Origin: JBBDMW01 sp040878005
GTDB taxonomy: Bacteria; Chloroflexota; Dehalococcoidia; Lucifugimonadales; Lucifugimonadaceae
Length of the DNA: 49,920 nucleotides
Reading direction: 5' to 3'
Assembly: GCA_040878005.1 (NCBI GenBank)
Contig: JBBDMW010000067.1
Location: 1-49,920 of the forward strand
Positions 8,547 through 17,430 of this stretch are shown here, one piece after another (position 1 is the stretch's first letter; each line of letters starts with the position of its first letter). Under the pieces are notes generated by a model. That model had not been told where the DNA came from and ran no database searches. It saw only the letters and a program-made list of their open reading frames with translations. The translations under genes and the position numbers were made by a program.

Positions 8547-9482
8547 CTAGTCGTAGCGGATGCGTGGGTCGATGTAGGCGTAGAGGATGTCCGTAACGAA
8601 CGTCATGAAGACGTACAGGATGGTCAGCATCAGGACGATCCCCTGGAGCAACGGGAAGTCGTTGTTCCGGACCGCCGTGATGGCCATAAGGCCAAGCCCA
8701 GGCCACGCGAAGATGCTCTCAACCACGACCGAGCCCGTAAGAAAGCCTGCAAGGATCAATGTGGAGGCCGTGAGCGGTTGGATCAGGGCGTTCCTGAAAG
8801 CGTGCTTCCAGATGACCTTCTGCGAGGCTACGCCCTTTGCCCTGGCGAGTTTGACGAACTCGGAGTCCAGTATCTCAAGCATTGAGTTCCGCGTGAGCCT
8901 TAGATAACCGGCCATTGCACCCACGCCGAGGGTGAACGCTGGAAGGACTACATGCTTGACGTCCCAGAAGCCATTACCGCGGCCGGATACAGGCAACCAG
9001 CCAAGTAGTTCTGCGACGACCAATATGAGGACGAGGCCCAGCCAGAACGCAGGCAACGCCTGGCCCATAAGGGCGAACGACCTTCCGAGGTAGTCGAAGG
9101 CTGTTCCCCGTTTGACCGCGGAAAGCACGCCGAGAGGAACTCCAACCACGGTGGCGAAGAGCCATGCAGCTGCGCCCAGGTGGACGGACGCAGGGATGCG
9201 TTCAGTCACGATGCGGCTTACCGGCTTCTGGTCCAGGATGGTCCGGCCGAGGTCTCCCCTCACAGCGCGGCCGAGCCACAGGAAGTACTGCACTACGACA
9301 GGATGGTCGAGATCAAGGGCTTCACGAAGCGCCACCTCCTGATCAGGCGTCAACCCGTAACCGGGCGTTGCGTAAAGCAGAAGAGGGTCGCCTGCCGCCC
9401 TTGAGAGGAAGAAGACCACACCTGTAGCGGCGATGACAGTAAGTACGGCGAATATCATTCGCCTGATGATGAAACGTCTCAT
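8547..9482 (-). CDS. Peptide-type ABC transporter permease (DppB/OppB-like)
   Basis: This 311-residue integral membrane protein is the first permease of the importer. It starts with the typical RRFIIRRMIFAVLTV membrane anchor and continues with the GDPLLLYATPG and LDHPVVVQYFLWLGRAVRGDLG blocks characteristic of DppB. The EAA-type coupling loop EFVKLARAKGVASQKVIWKH lies near residues 208-227, and the protein ends YIDPRIRYD as DppB proteins do. Length is normal for the family. Gene order is substrate-binding lipoprotein, DppB, DppC. The two ATPase genes usually found next are absent from this window, so they must be supplied from elsewhere. Confidence 0.94.
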   Translation of the reverse strand: MRRFIIRRMIFAVLTVIAATGVVFFLSRAAGDPLLLYATPGYGLTPDQEVALREALDLDHPVVVQYFLWLGRAVRGDLGRTILDQKPVSRIVTERIPASVHLGAAAWLFATVVGVPLGVLSAVKRGTAFDYLGRSFALMGQALPAFWLGLVLILVVAELLGWLPVSGRGNGFWDVKHVVLPAFTLGVGAMAGYLRLTRNSMLEILDSEFVKLARAKGVASQKVIWKHAFRNALIQPLTASTLILAGFLTGSVVVESIFAWPGLGLMAITAVRNNDFPLLQGIVLMLTILYVFMTFVTDILYAYIDPRIRYD

Positions 9483-9680
9483 GTGATTATTCCGGTCTTG
9501 ATTCCCAGTTACGGGATTCCCTGGCCGGGCTGGCCGGACGGGACGTTATGCGGACGGTCAAGTAGGGTGGATGGGCGGTTGCCGCCTATTTTGGCAGCGA
9601 GTGTAACTGATTGTACTTAGCCAGTGGCGGATCCAAATGCTGGCTTGAGTAAATTTCAGGTTTCGTAGAGTGCTTGTGTG

Positions 9681-9716
9681 GCGGGACAGGCTGCATTGTG
9701 ATGCAGCCTGTCCCGC
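9681..9716. terminator. 16-bp perfect hairpin between lipoprotein and permease genes
   Basis: A perfect 16-bp stem (9681-9696 with 9701-9716) with a TGTG loop lies 42 bases past the substrate-binding-protein stop and about 200 bases before the DppB start. On the minus strand, the direction of the operon, it lacks a U-tract; on the plus strand it is followed by TTTT. The likely role is partial termination or mRNA protection that raises binding-protein expression over permease expression, as is known for other binding-protein operons. Confidence 0.6.
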
Positions 9717-9758
9717 TTTTGTCCGGCACTTTAGCCGAAGCTACTGGCCTGAGACTCT

Positions 9759-11636
9759 CTAGCGGAGTGTCAGGTTCCAGTAGCTACCGTTGGTTGTAGT
9801 GGCGTAGGTGTCCATCTCCCACGACGCGATCTTCTCCGGGTTGTAGAAGACGAAGTTCGGAGTAGCCACGACACCAGGCTGGAGGTTCCAGTGGTAGACG
9901 TAGTCCAGGTACTCGTCCGCAGCCTGAGATGCTTCTGCCTGGTCTTCCGCCGTGGCCATCCTGTTGTAGAAGTCCAAGATGTCAGGTGACTCAAAGCCAC
10001 AGCTGAAACCGCCACGGGACAGCGATGTCTGCACGAGGCCCTTCGGGAAGTGCCACGGGTTTGACTCGTTGCCCTTGTCACACTGCGTCACCCATGGAAA
10101 GGTGTTGGTCCGTGCTACGACCGATGGACGGAACGCCTGGTACGCATGCTTCAATGCGTAGGTCTGAAGACCCAGCTCTGCCCAGTAGCCGGCCACGAGG
10201 TCAGCAATCTCGCCCCTGACGTTGGTGGCGCCATCCTGCGAGTAAAGCGAAACCTCAAACGCGTTGCCGTTCAACTGGCCATTGTCGACCGTCTGGTATG
10301 TGGCATCCAGGTTCGAGATGATGTTTCGTGCTTCCTCGGGGTCGTACGGGTACTCCCACTTTTCATCCCAACGTGAGTGGGCGGTGGAGAAGTACTGGAC
10401 GTGGACCTCGCGGCCCAGGCCGGCAAGCAACGCGTCGTTGGCCTGCTGGCGGTCGATTGCGATGGCCAGCGCGTAGCGGACCATTCGGGCCTCTTCCATG
10501 TCCTCGGGGTCGTCAGGGTCACCGATCCATGCAAAGTCGGCGGCGTACGTCAAGCGCTCCAGCGGCTCGCCGGTCAGGGCGTGTTCCTTCTCCCACAGGT
10601 TGCCGGAGAAGAAGATGCCTTCCTGGTTTGCGCCGCCCGTGTCTGTCGTTAGGAACCCAGTGTCCCGCAGGTCCGGGGCGTCCTTGACCTCAACCGTGGT
10701 TGCGTCAGCCTCGCCTGTGCGGAGCATGGAGTTACGGGTTGTGGCCTCACCGATCTCCAGGATGGTGATCCTATCGGTCTGCGGCTCGAACATGTAGTGG
10801 TCATCGACCGCTTCCATAACGAGCCTTGAGTCACGCTCCCACTCAACGGGCTGGTACGGGCCGGTAGCCACGACGTTGTCGCGAGCCCAGTCTGCACCAT
10901 TCTGGTCGTAAGCCTGCTTGCTGAACACTACGAAGGACTGACCTGAGTCGTTCAGGTAGTCAAGCGCCCAGGTAGCGTCGTAGTTCACGAAGTCGAACTC
11001 GATCGTGTACTCGTCCACGACTCGCCACTCGCCCCAGAGGCCGGCGAAGTCACCGGACTGGCCATGAATTGAGTCAAGCGTGGTTGTGGCGTTGGCATCG
11101 TTCATGCTGAATGCCACGTCTTCAGCGGTAAGCTCGCCGAAATCGCCGTACTGGTCATGGAACTGGATGCCTTGCCGAATGTTCAACGTTGCGCCGGAAA
11201 GGTCATCCGCCACATCAAAGCCTTCAGCGATCCACGGAACCACTTCATCGTCTTCTGAACGACGGAACATGGTCTCGCCGATGCCATAGTAGTGGATAGA
11301 CTCCTGCGCCTGCGCCCTGTTCAGGCCGTTCTCGTCGCGTACGGCAAGGGCGCCAAGCACGACAACAGCCTCACCGGCTGGTGACTCCGGCGCAGGCAGG
11401 TCTCCGCCATTAGAAGGCTGTGCGGTCGCCGTGGCGTCGCCGCCGGGCGTTGCCGTCGCCGGGTCACCGTTGTCCGGTGTCGCCGTCGGGTCCGCCCCGC
11501 CGTTAGTCGGCGTGTTCGTCGGTTCAGTCTGCTGCGTGGGGGTCGGCTCTTCGTCGCCGCCGCAAGCGACAGCGGCGATCATTGCCCCTACAAGCAGTAA
11601 ACCCACGAGGGGTTTCAAATGAAAAAGCTTAAACAA
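9759..11636 (-). CDS. ABC transporter substrate-binding lipoprotein, family 5
   Basis: This is a periplasmic or surface-anchored SBP_bac_5 protein, about 625 residues from the TTG at 11636, which stands behind a GGAGGA at good spacing. The upstream in-frame ATG at 11717 would place basic residues before the signal peptide and lacks this ribosome site. A hydrophobic signal is followed by a lipobox (AAVAC, then GG), so the mature protein is a lipoprotein. A spacer of about 50 residues rich in P, T and G-N follows. The family blocks are present: WIAEGFDVADDLSGATLNIR, ATGPYQPVEWERDSRLVMEA, and the RYALAIAIDRQQANDALL helix region. It delivers ligand to the DppB/DppC pair encoded downstream. The ligand is unknown. 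Confidence 0.93.
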   Translation of the reverse strand: MFKLFHLKPLVGLLLVGAMIAAVACGGDEEPTPTQQTEPTNTPTNGGADPTATPDNGDPATATPGGDATATAQPSNGGDLPAPESPAGEAVVVLGALAVRDENGLNRAQAQESIHYYGIGETMFRRSEDDEVVPWIAEGFDVADDLSGATLNIRQGIQFHDQYGDFGELTAEDVAFSMNDANATTTLDSIHGQSGDFAGLWGEWRVVDEYTIEFDFVNYDATWALDYLNDSGQSFVVFSKQAYDQNGADWARDNVVATGPYQPVEWERDSRLVMEAVDDHYMFEPQTDRITILEIGEATTRNSMLRTGEADATTVEVKDAPDLRDTGFLTTDTGGANQEGIFFSGNLWEKEHALTGEPLERLTYAADFAWIGDPDDPEDMEEARMVRYALAIAIDRQQANDALLAGLGREVHVQYFSTAHSRWDEKWEYPYDPEEARNIISNLDATYQTVDNGQLNGNAFEVSLYSQDGATNVRGEIADLVAGYWAELGLQTYALKHAYQAFRPSVVARTNTFPWVTQCDKGNESNPWHFPKGLVQTSLSRGGFSCGFESPDILDFYNRMATAEDQAEASQAADEYLDYVYHWNLQPGVVATPNFVFYNPEKIASWEMDTYATTTNGSYWNLTLR

Positions 11637-11829
11637 TAGTTCCTCCTCAGACGCGCGGCGGTCCATTAGCCGGACCTTTAAAAACCGCTGCCCCGTTAAA
11701 CGGGCCGATTGCATCAAATAGTTTTCGTCCCCAACGGATGTCTCATCGACCTAGCTGCTCGCCTACCGGTCTCGCCATGCACGCAACCGACCGGCCAGAC
11801 GCCTGAGGCTTCCGTTGAAAAACTGGCCG

Positions 11830-11859
11830 AGTATAGGATTATCCCGCGGCCAATGTCAA
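11830..11859 (-). promoter_or_regulatory. Sigma-70-type promoter for the importer operon
   Basis: On the minus strand there is a perfect -35 TTGACA (11854-11859) and a good -10 TATACT (11830-11835) separated by 18 bases. Transcription would start near 11823, leaving about 185 nt of untranslated leader before the TTG at 11636. The leader has some self-complementarity, for example a 6-bp pair between 11766-11771 and 11789-11794. The rest of the 11637-12071 gap holds no supported gene. Confidence 0.6.
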
Positions 11860-12071
11860 ACACGAAGCCGTGTCAGGACGTGATACGTAAAGCTTGACCC
11901 AAATGGCTCTTTTGATCCTCCAAATCTCCCGCGGAAGTGGCCAGTGGTACGCACCGCACCGAGTAAAAACCTCTCAAAATGGGCACGGTTTTGAATCTGT
12001 TCCGTTACCAAGTTGCCATGGGGCTGCGTTAGCCGCGCATGCCTGGCCGGCATGTTTGGGGGAGGGTGGCC

Positions 12072-13076
12072 CTATACGACCCGGTGCTGAATACGGCCTT
12101 CCAGGAAACAGAGCACGTTGTCCACAGCCATGTCCAGACCAGCGCGCAATGCCTCTGCGGTGGTGGCCGCGGTGTGTGGTGAGAGTATGACGTTCGGCAT
12201 GTATCGCAAGGGACTGTCCTTGCTTAGAGGCTCACGTGAGAACACATCCAGCGCGGCGCCAGCGATTGTTTCGTTCCTGAGCGCTTCCGCCAGCGCCGCT
12301 TCGTCCACGAGCCCGCCTCGGGCAGTGTTAATGAACAGCGCGGTGGGCTTCATCTGGGTGAACTGCTCTGCGCCGAACAGGCGCACGTTCGGCTCTATAA
12401 GGCGGCCGTGGAGTGAAACCACATCCGACGCCTGGAGCAGTTCCGACAGCGGGACGAACCGGACCCACTGCGGGCGGCTGAACGGCACTTCTCCATCAGC
12501 GTGCAGTGAGACCGCCAGCACCTCCATGCCGATGCCGCGCGCCAGCCGGGCGAGCTGCATGCCGATGGCACCGGTGCCGACGATGCCCATTGTTTTTCCA
12601 GCAAGCTGGGTGAGTATGCCCCGGGGCCATTCTCCCTCGCGTACACGTTGATCAAGTTCCGGGATTCTCCTGGCAAGGGCCAGGGAAAGGGCCAGAGCGT
12701 GCTCAGCAACGGCGTCCGTGGCGGTTTCCGGGGTGTTGGTGACGGTGATGCCCAGCCGATGGGCGGCATCCAGCGCCACGTGGTCTGTGGCGGTCCCCCA
12801 GAGGGCCAGGTGCCTGAGGCCGGGGGCGCTGGCAAGCACGTTGTGAGTGAAGCGTGTGGACGACCTGATGCTCAAGACGGTGTGGGCGCTCCAGATCCGT
12901 TCGTCCAGTTCTGACTCTGCCGAGGGGCGCGACGTGTATACCCTGACCTTTACACCGGGCGTCCTGCTAAGCCGGGCGTGCGCGAGCGAGTCGCTGAATA
13001 CCGGCGGAAAATCATCCGGTACGACCACTTCGTAACTGGCGCTGTCGCCGGGTTGTGGACGGGGAGTTTCGGTCAT
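12072..13076 (-). CDS. D-2-hydroxyacid dehydrogenase, NAD-dependent
   Basis: This 334-residue protein is a D-isomer-specific 2-hydroxyacid dehydrogenase, oxidising or reducing a 2-hydroxy/2-keto acid with NAD(P). The Rossmann fingerprint is VGIVGTGAIGMQLARLA near residues 164-180. The catalytic Arg lies in NTARGGLVDEAAL, the Glu follows in the DVFSREPL region, and the His is in LSPHTAATT near the C-terminus. Length is normal. It is divergent from the TIM-barrel gene at 13222 with about 145 bases between them, room for two promoters. The substrate cannot be told; the neighbourhood of acid-sugar and methyl-transfer genes allows only guesses. Confidence 0.9.
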   Translation of the reverse strand: MTETPRPQPGDSASYEVVVPDDFPPVFSDSLAHARLSRTPGVKVRVYTSRPSAESELDERIWSAHTVLSIRSSTRFTHNVLASAPGLRHLALWGTATDHVALDAAHRLGITVTNTPETATDAVAEHALALSLALARRIPELDQRVREGEWPRGILTQLAGKTMGIVGTGAIGMQLARLARGIGMEVLAVSLHADGEVPFSRPQWVRFVPLSELLQASDVVSLHGRLIEPNVRLFGAEQFTQMKPTALFINTARGGLVDEAALAEALRNETIAGAALDVFSREPLSKDSPLRYMPNVILSPHTAATTAEALRAGLDMAVDNVLCFLEGRIQHRVV

Positions 13077-13221
13077 CTGAGAACCACCGGATCAAATTGA
13101 GTTAAAGGAAAGTGGTGCGGGTGCTACCATTCGGTCCGGCTGCCGCATCATGTTCATTGTCCATCTTCAATCATAGTGACGAAAGTGCGTTATCTCATGG
13201 CGAACGTTGACGGAGCGAAGG

Positions 13222-14007
13222 ATGTTTGAGGTGTCAGCGTGCGCATGGTGCCTTGGCGGAGAGCCTTCTGCCGCGGTGGCTCGCTTAAAGTACTCGGGGT
13301 TTGACTACGTGGACCTACGGCCTGACTGCTGGGATGGCATTCCGGATGCTGGCAGCCTGGCCGGCATGGGCGTCCGGCTGGCGTGTGCCGGCATCACGCC
13401 AATGAGGATGGCGCCGGGCATATCGCTGTCGTCACTCGCAACCGAGGATGCTGGCCGTGCCCTGCCCTACCTGGCCGGCGCCATACAGCGAGCCTCGAAG
13501 CTCGGCGCCCGCCGGGCGTACATGGTTACGCCGCCTGAACGGGTGGGCGGCCGGCCGGAGTACGTGCAGTCGCTGCGGCGCCTGGCAGACGAGGCGGGCG
13601 AGGTTGGCGTGGGGCTGTGCGTGGAGCCGCACCCGGGCCGCGCGTTGAGCGACTACACGGAGGTGATGAGGCTCCTGGATGGCGCCGGTTCCGACAACCT
13701 GTACGCGCTTCTCGACCTTGGCCACCTGTTGATCACCGGGGAGGACCCCGCCGCCACGGTGAGGATGCTCGGCGACCGCATTGGGTACGTTCACATTGAC
13801 GACAACGACGGCAAGGCTGACAGGCACTTTGGCCTACTCGAGGGCGTGCTGAAGCCTCATGTAGTGGATTCATTCCTGGACGCCCTTGCAGCGGTGGGAT
13901 ATGACCGTCCGGTATCGATTGAACTGAGCCGGTCGCTGCCTTCACCGGTTGCATCCCTGGTTGCGTCGCGTGACTACATCACAAGGTGGGGCGAACGGCG
14001 GGGCTAA
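13222..14007 (+). CDS. Sugar phosphate isomerase/epimerase-like TIM barrel
   Basis: This is a protein of about 261 residues of the xylose-isomerase-like (AP_endonuc_2) TIM-barrel family. Metal-binding strands are visible: Glu-Pro-His in LCVEPHPGR, Asp-x-Gly-His in ALLDLGHLL, His-x-Asp-Asp in GYVHIDDND, and a final Glu in VSIELSR. Members isomerise or epimerise keto-sugars and related polyols, so the reaction here is uncertain. I start it at the ATG at 13222 (MFEVSACAWC), with GGAG about six bases upstream; a TTG at 13207 is a possible alternative. It precedes the methyl-transfer operon on the same strand, with about 90 bases to the next gene. Confidence 0.82.
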   Translation: MFEVSACAWCLGGEPSAAVARLKYSGFDYVDLRPDCWDGIPDAGSLAGMGVRLACAGITPMRMAPGISLSSLATEDAGRALPYLAGAIQRASKLGARRAYMVTPPERVGGRPEYVQSLRRLADEAGEVGVGLCVEPHPGRALSDYTEVMRLLDGAGSDNLYALLDLGHLLITGEDPAATVRMLGDRIGYVHIDDNDGKADRHFGLLEGVLKPHVVDSFLDALAAVGYDRPVSIELSRSLPSPVASLVASRDYITRWGERRG

Positions 14008-14095
14008 TCTTTCCGTTTGCATTGGCCCCTGGTGCTACGATTAGACACCAGCGCCGCTTCAACAGGGTGCGGCCTTAATGGTATGGAGTCTGCTG

Positions 14096-14443
14096 TTGGC
14101 CCGAGTTCGAGTGATGTACTGGAAAGAGATACCGGTCCAGGTCCAGGCCGAAGATGGCGATGGCCAGGTGTCGCTGCCACTGGACGCTCGATTCCAGGAG
14201 GCGGCAGACGCCATAGCGATGCTTGATGGCAGCGCAGGGAGCGATGAGTACCTGGACGCGTGGGAGTGGGGCGCCTTTGAGGAGGCTCCGGGCACGGCGG
14301 CTGAGGCGGCTGAGGCCCGCGCATCCTTATATAACGAGCGCATCCCCGGAGACTTCGTGGCCCGGATTCGGGATATGCACAGGGATGGCAGCAGGGACCC
14401 ACGGCCGGGCGCAATAGATGCCTGGGCGGACGAGCAGCAGTAG
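14096..14443 (+). CDS. Small virulence-factor-family protein (corrinoid operon)
   Basis: This is a protein of about 115 residues. The N-terminal YWKEIPVQVQ block and the following LDARFQEAADAIAML...SDEYLDAWEWG block match my recollection of the small domain family named virulence factor (PF13769). That family is known mainly from corrinoid/methyl-folate gene clusters and has no proven activity. The start is uncertain: TTG at 14096 has a GGAG at good spacing and gives MARVRVMYWKEI, whereas the ATG at 14114 would cut into the first strand. It is the first gene of the plus-strand methyl-transfer group. Assignment is from motif memory and should be tested by a profile search. Confidence 0.65.
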   Translation: MARVRVMYWKEIPVQVQAEDGDGQVSLPLDARFQEAADAIAMLDGSAGSDEYLDAWEWGAFEEAPGTAAEAAEARASLYNERIPGDFVARIRDMHRDGSRDPRPGAIDAWADEQQ

Positions 14444-14574
14444 CGAGCCGCTTCGGCGAATGATCCCCGACGATGGTGGATGCCGGACGTGAACGTAACA
14501 TCATCAATGCGATCCATTGCTCAGTACAGCACCAATCGCACACGCGAGCATTTAATTAAGGAACGGCTGGCAAC

Positions 14575-15498
14575 TTGAGTAGCACCACGGGCGAGGCAAA
14601 TGGAATTTTAGAGCGAATCGCCGCAGGCGAGACGCTGATCCTTGATGGGGCGACTGGCACCTATCTCCAGAACAACGGGCTGGAACCGGGCGGCTGTCCC
14701 GAGATGTTCAACCTAGAGCATCCGGCGGTGATCCGGCAGATGGCAGCCGACTACTTTGCAGCCGGGTCAGACATGGTGCTCACGAACTCGTTCGGCGGCA
14801 GCAAGTTCATGCTGAAGAAGTACGGGCATGGGGACCGGGTCAACGAGCTAAACCGCCTTGCGGCCGAGCATGCGAGGTCGGCGGCTGGTCCGGGTCAGTT
14901 CGTTGTAGGCTCCGTTGGCCCCACCGGCGAGTTCATGGAACCATTGGGGACCGTGTCCGAACAGGAGATGTACGAGGCCTTCGCAGAGCAGATCACAGCG
15001 CTGGAGGAAGGTGGCGCCGACGCCGTGGTGATAGAGACGCAGATGGCGTTGGAAGAAGCCGCACTGGCCGTCAAGGTGGCCCGAGAGAACACGAAGCTGA
15101 CCGTGATGTCCACGATGGTCTTTGACCTGGGGCCGCGCGGCTACTTCACCATGATGGGCATAACTCCCGAACAGGCGGTCGAGGGGCTCCAGGCCGCAGG
15201 GGCGCATGTGGTCGGCACGAACTGCGGCAACGGCATTGAGAAGATGATCGAGATTGCGGGCAAGATGCGGGCTGTCACAGATGGTTACCTGATGGTGCAG
15301 TCCAACGCCGGCATCCCGAGCATAAAGCAGGGTACGATTTGCTACCCGGAGTCGCCGGAGTTCATGGCAGAGCGCTACAAGAAGCTGGCTGCACTGCCGG
15401 TACAGATACTCGGCGGGTGCTGCGGCACCGGGCCGGACCACATCCGGGCGCTGGTTGAGGCTGTGAAGGGTGGATCCAAGGCGGGAGCGACAGTTTAG
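14575..15498 (+). CDS. Homocysteine S-methyltransferase-like protein
   Basis: This 307-residue protein of the betaine-homocysteine/MetH-N methyltransferase fold moves a methyl group to or from a thiol or corrinoid using a zinc-bound thiolate. The family start (ILDGATGTYLQ) is present, as are the three zinc cysteines: Cys217 in VGTNCGNG and Cys282-Cys283 in ILGGCCGTGPDHI. Length equals a single catalytic domain, without the cobalamin or folate domains of full MetH. With a separate corrinoid protein, UroD-like methyltransferase and reactivator downstream, it may act as one of the two methyltransferases that work through the corrinoid protein. The start is TTG with AAGGA upstream. The methyl donor is unknown. 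Confidence 0.88.
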   Translation: MSSTTGEANGILERIAAGETLILDGATGTYLQNNGLEPGGCPEMFNLEHPAVIRQMAADYFAAGSDMVLTNSFGGSKFMLKKYGHGDRVNELNRLAAEHARSAAGPGQFVVGSVGPTGEFMEPLGTVSEQEMYEAFAEQITALEEGGADAVVIETQMALEEAALAVKVARENTKLTVMSTMVFDLGPRGYFTMMGITPEQAVEGLQAAGAHVVGTNCGNGIEKMIEIAGKMRAVTDGYLMVQSNAGIPSIKQGTICYPESPEFMAERYKKLAALPVQILGGCCGTGPDHIRALVEAVKGGSKAGATV

Positions 15499-15512
15499 CG
15501 GGGTAAGATGAG

Positions 15513-16184
15513 ATGACACAGACCGCACAGCGGCCGAGGGTCGCTGACATAGTCAAGAAGTACGGGCACTGCCTTGAGCTCGTCTCAATGGACCCGCACT
15601 TCCACGAGATCAGCGTGGGCCTCTTCATAAAGGGCCGGCTGATGACCGTGTGGAGCTTCAGCACCATAGAGGGCGTGGAGGACCGGCTGAGGCAGATTCG
15701 CGACCACCTGGTGGGGCTCGGCGAATTGGAAACGGTTGAAGGCGTTTCCAACCAGTTGATGTTCCCCACCGAATATATCCTGGAGATGCCGCTCAAGTTC
15801 CTGTTCAAAGAGGCGGTCGAGGGCGACCCGAACAGCCCGCTGCCGAGTGGGCCGATCTCAGCGAGCGACAACAAATCTCGACTTACGTTCTTCCTTGAGG
15901 GCGAACAGCAGGAAGGGCGTTACGTCTACACGGTGCGGGCAGAGGGCGAGGCGAACAGGCCCGAGATGCGGGTACGAGCAGTGGTGGGCGGATTCATGCG
16001 CTACGCCCAGTGCGAACGCGTTGCCCCGGATAAGTTTGTCTTCCCCGGCGGGGCCAGGCACGATGGGATCGCCCGTCTCCTGCTCACGTACGCCCGCAAC
16101 GTGAGCGCCGTTGACAATATGCTGAAGGCCAGTGAAATGGCCGGGCAGATGACGACTCAGACGCTGGGGTTCTCACAGACATAG
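15513..16184 (+). CDS. Protein of unknown family in corrinoid operon
   Basis: This is a soluble protein of 223 residues that I do not recognise. It has no signal peptide or membrane segment. Visible points are an N-terminal helix-rich region with two His near residues 29-31 (DPHFHEISVG), a central acidic/Ser-rich linker (about 105-118), a beta-rich part ending in VGGFMRYAQCERV, and a C-terminal helical tail rich in Met, Ala and Thr. It lies only 14 bases after the homocysteine-methyltransferase-like gene and before the UroD-like gene, so it is very probably co-transcribed and may be a partner or scaffold of the methyl-transfer proteins. Function is not assignable from sequence. Confidence 0.75.
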   Translation: MTQTAQRPRVADIVKKYGHCLELVSMDPHFHEISVGLFIKGRLMTVWSFSTIEGVEDRLRQIRDHLVGLGELETVEGVSNQLMFPTEYILEMPLKFLFKEAVEGDPNSPLPSGPISASDNKSRLTFFLEGEQQEGRYVYTVRAEGEANRPEMRVRAVVGGFMRYAQCERVAPDKFVFPGGARHDGIARLLLTYARNVSAVDNMLKASEMAGQMTTQTLGFSQT

Positions 16185-16246
16185 ACGGCTGACCATGCGT
16201 CTGTCATTCATATCTTCATGGAAGCCGGAGAAAAGAGGCGGGAGTG

Positions 16247-17287
16247 ATGGTTTCAGCAAAGCCCATGACGCCAAAGGAGCGGGTGCTCAACGCGCTTGCA
16301 GGGAAGCCCGTCGACCGGCCTCCCGTAGCCAATCCCACAAACGTTGCCACAGTAGAGCTGATGGACCTGGTGGAGGCTCCGTTCCCTGATGCCTGTCGCA
16401 GCGCAGAGTTGAACGCACGCCTGGCGGCGACCGGCTACACCGAGCTGGGGTTCGACTCCATTGCCCCGTACTTTTCCATTATCCAGGAGTCTTCTGCACT
16501 AGGCTGCGACATGCAGTGGGAGCAAAAGGACAACTGGCCTACTGTGAGGATGTCGAACCCAATCTGGAAGAGCGCGGATGATGTGCATATCCCGGCCAAC
16601 TTCCTGGAGCACCGGGACACAAAGACCATCACAGACTCGATCCGCATGCTGAAGCAGGAATTCGGCGATGAGGTGGCCATCATTGGCAAGACGATGGGGC
16701 CATGGACGCTGGCCTATCACGTCTTTGGCGTGGAGCCGTTTCTCCTGGGGACGGTTGATGATCCGAGTGAAACCATGCGGGCCATGGATGCGTTGAAGGA
16801 AATCACCGTCCTGTACGGCCAGGCGCAGATCGACGCCGGTGCGGATGTCCTTACCCTGCCTGACCATGCCACGGGAGACCTGGTAAGCGGCGAGTATTAC
16901 CGGCGGTTCCTGCTGGAGCTTCACCAGGAGATGGTGGAGCGCCTGAAGGTCCCGTTGATCCTCCACATTTGCGGCGCAACGGTGGACCGCATGCCATATA
17001 TCGCCCAGACCGGCATGGCCGCTTTCCACTTCGATTCCAAGAACGACCCACAGGAGTCGATGGACGCCGTGGCAGGCGGCATACGCCTGGCGGGGAACAT
17101 AAACAACCCGTCTACTCTCTACGCCCGCGGGCCGCAGGAGGTGCGGGCCGAGGTGTACAGGGCGCTTGAGGCGGGGGTCCAGATTATTGCCCCTGAGTGT
17201 GCCATCCCGCTCAAGACCAAGCTTGAGAACCTGCTGGAGATCCCTGCCGCTGTGCAGGATTGGGCCGCTGAGCGCATGGACCTCTGA
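16247..17287 (+). CDS. UroD/MtaA-like cobalamin methyltransferase
   Basis: This protein of about 346 residues belongs to the uroporphyrinogen decarboxylase superfamily, in the branch that transfers methyl groups between corrinoid proteins and thiols or folates (MtaA/MtbA-like). Counted from the GTG at 16244, the zinc ligands typical of that branch are present: His241-x-Cys243 in LILHICGATVD, and Cys319 in IIAPECAIP. A true haem-pathway UroD would lack this His-x-Cys...Cys set. The start is ATG at 16247 behind GAGG; the GTG just before it overlaps the ribosome site. Its natural partner is the corrinoid protein encoded next. Confidence 0.88.
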   Translation: MVSAKPMTPKERVLNALAGKPVDRPPVANPTNVATVELMDLVEAPFPDACRSAELNARLAATGYTELGFDSIAPYFSIIQESSALGCDMQWEQKDNWPTVRMSNPIWKSADDVHIPANFLEHRDTKTITDSIRMLKQEFGDEVAIIGKTMGPWTLAYHVFGVEPFLLGTVDDPSETMRAMDALKEITVLYGQAQIDAGADVLTLPDHATGDLVSGEYYRRFLLELHQEMVERLKVPLILHICGATVDRMPYIAQTGMAAFHFDSKNDPQESMDAVAGGIRLAGNINNPSTLYARGPQEVRAEVYRALEAGVQIIAPECAIPLKTKLENLLEIPAAVQDWAAERMDL

Positions 17288-17430
17288 TCCGTGCCGGTCT
17301 GGCGAACGCCGGAAACCGGCGTTCTGCCGCGTCATGCGCCGGAATATGGCGCGAGAATAGTTGTTTCTGTGTACGTGCAGAGTGCGATGAAAGGCAATGA
17401 GCCGGGCATCCCCCGGATCCGTGAGCAACC

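Noticed and set aside
11637..11825. Riboswitch in the importer leader
   Set aside because: Some pairing is possible, but no known aptamer core could be matched by eye.
14004..14543. Minus-strand 179-residue frame opposite the virulence-factor-family gene
   Set aside because: Composition is that of a shadow frame (Pro/Arg/Ser-rich), and the plus-strand protein has family motifs.
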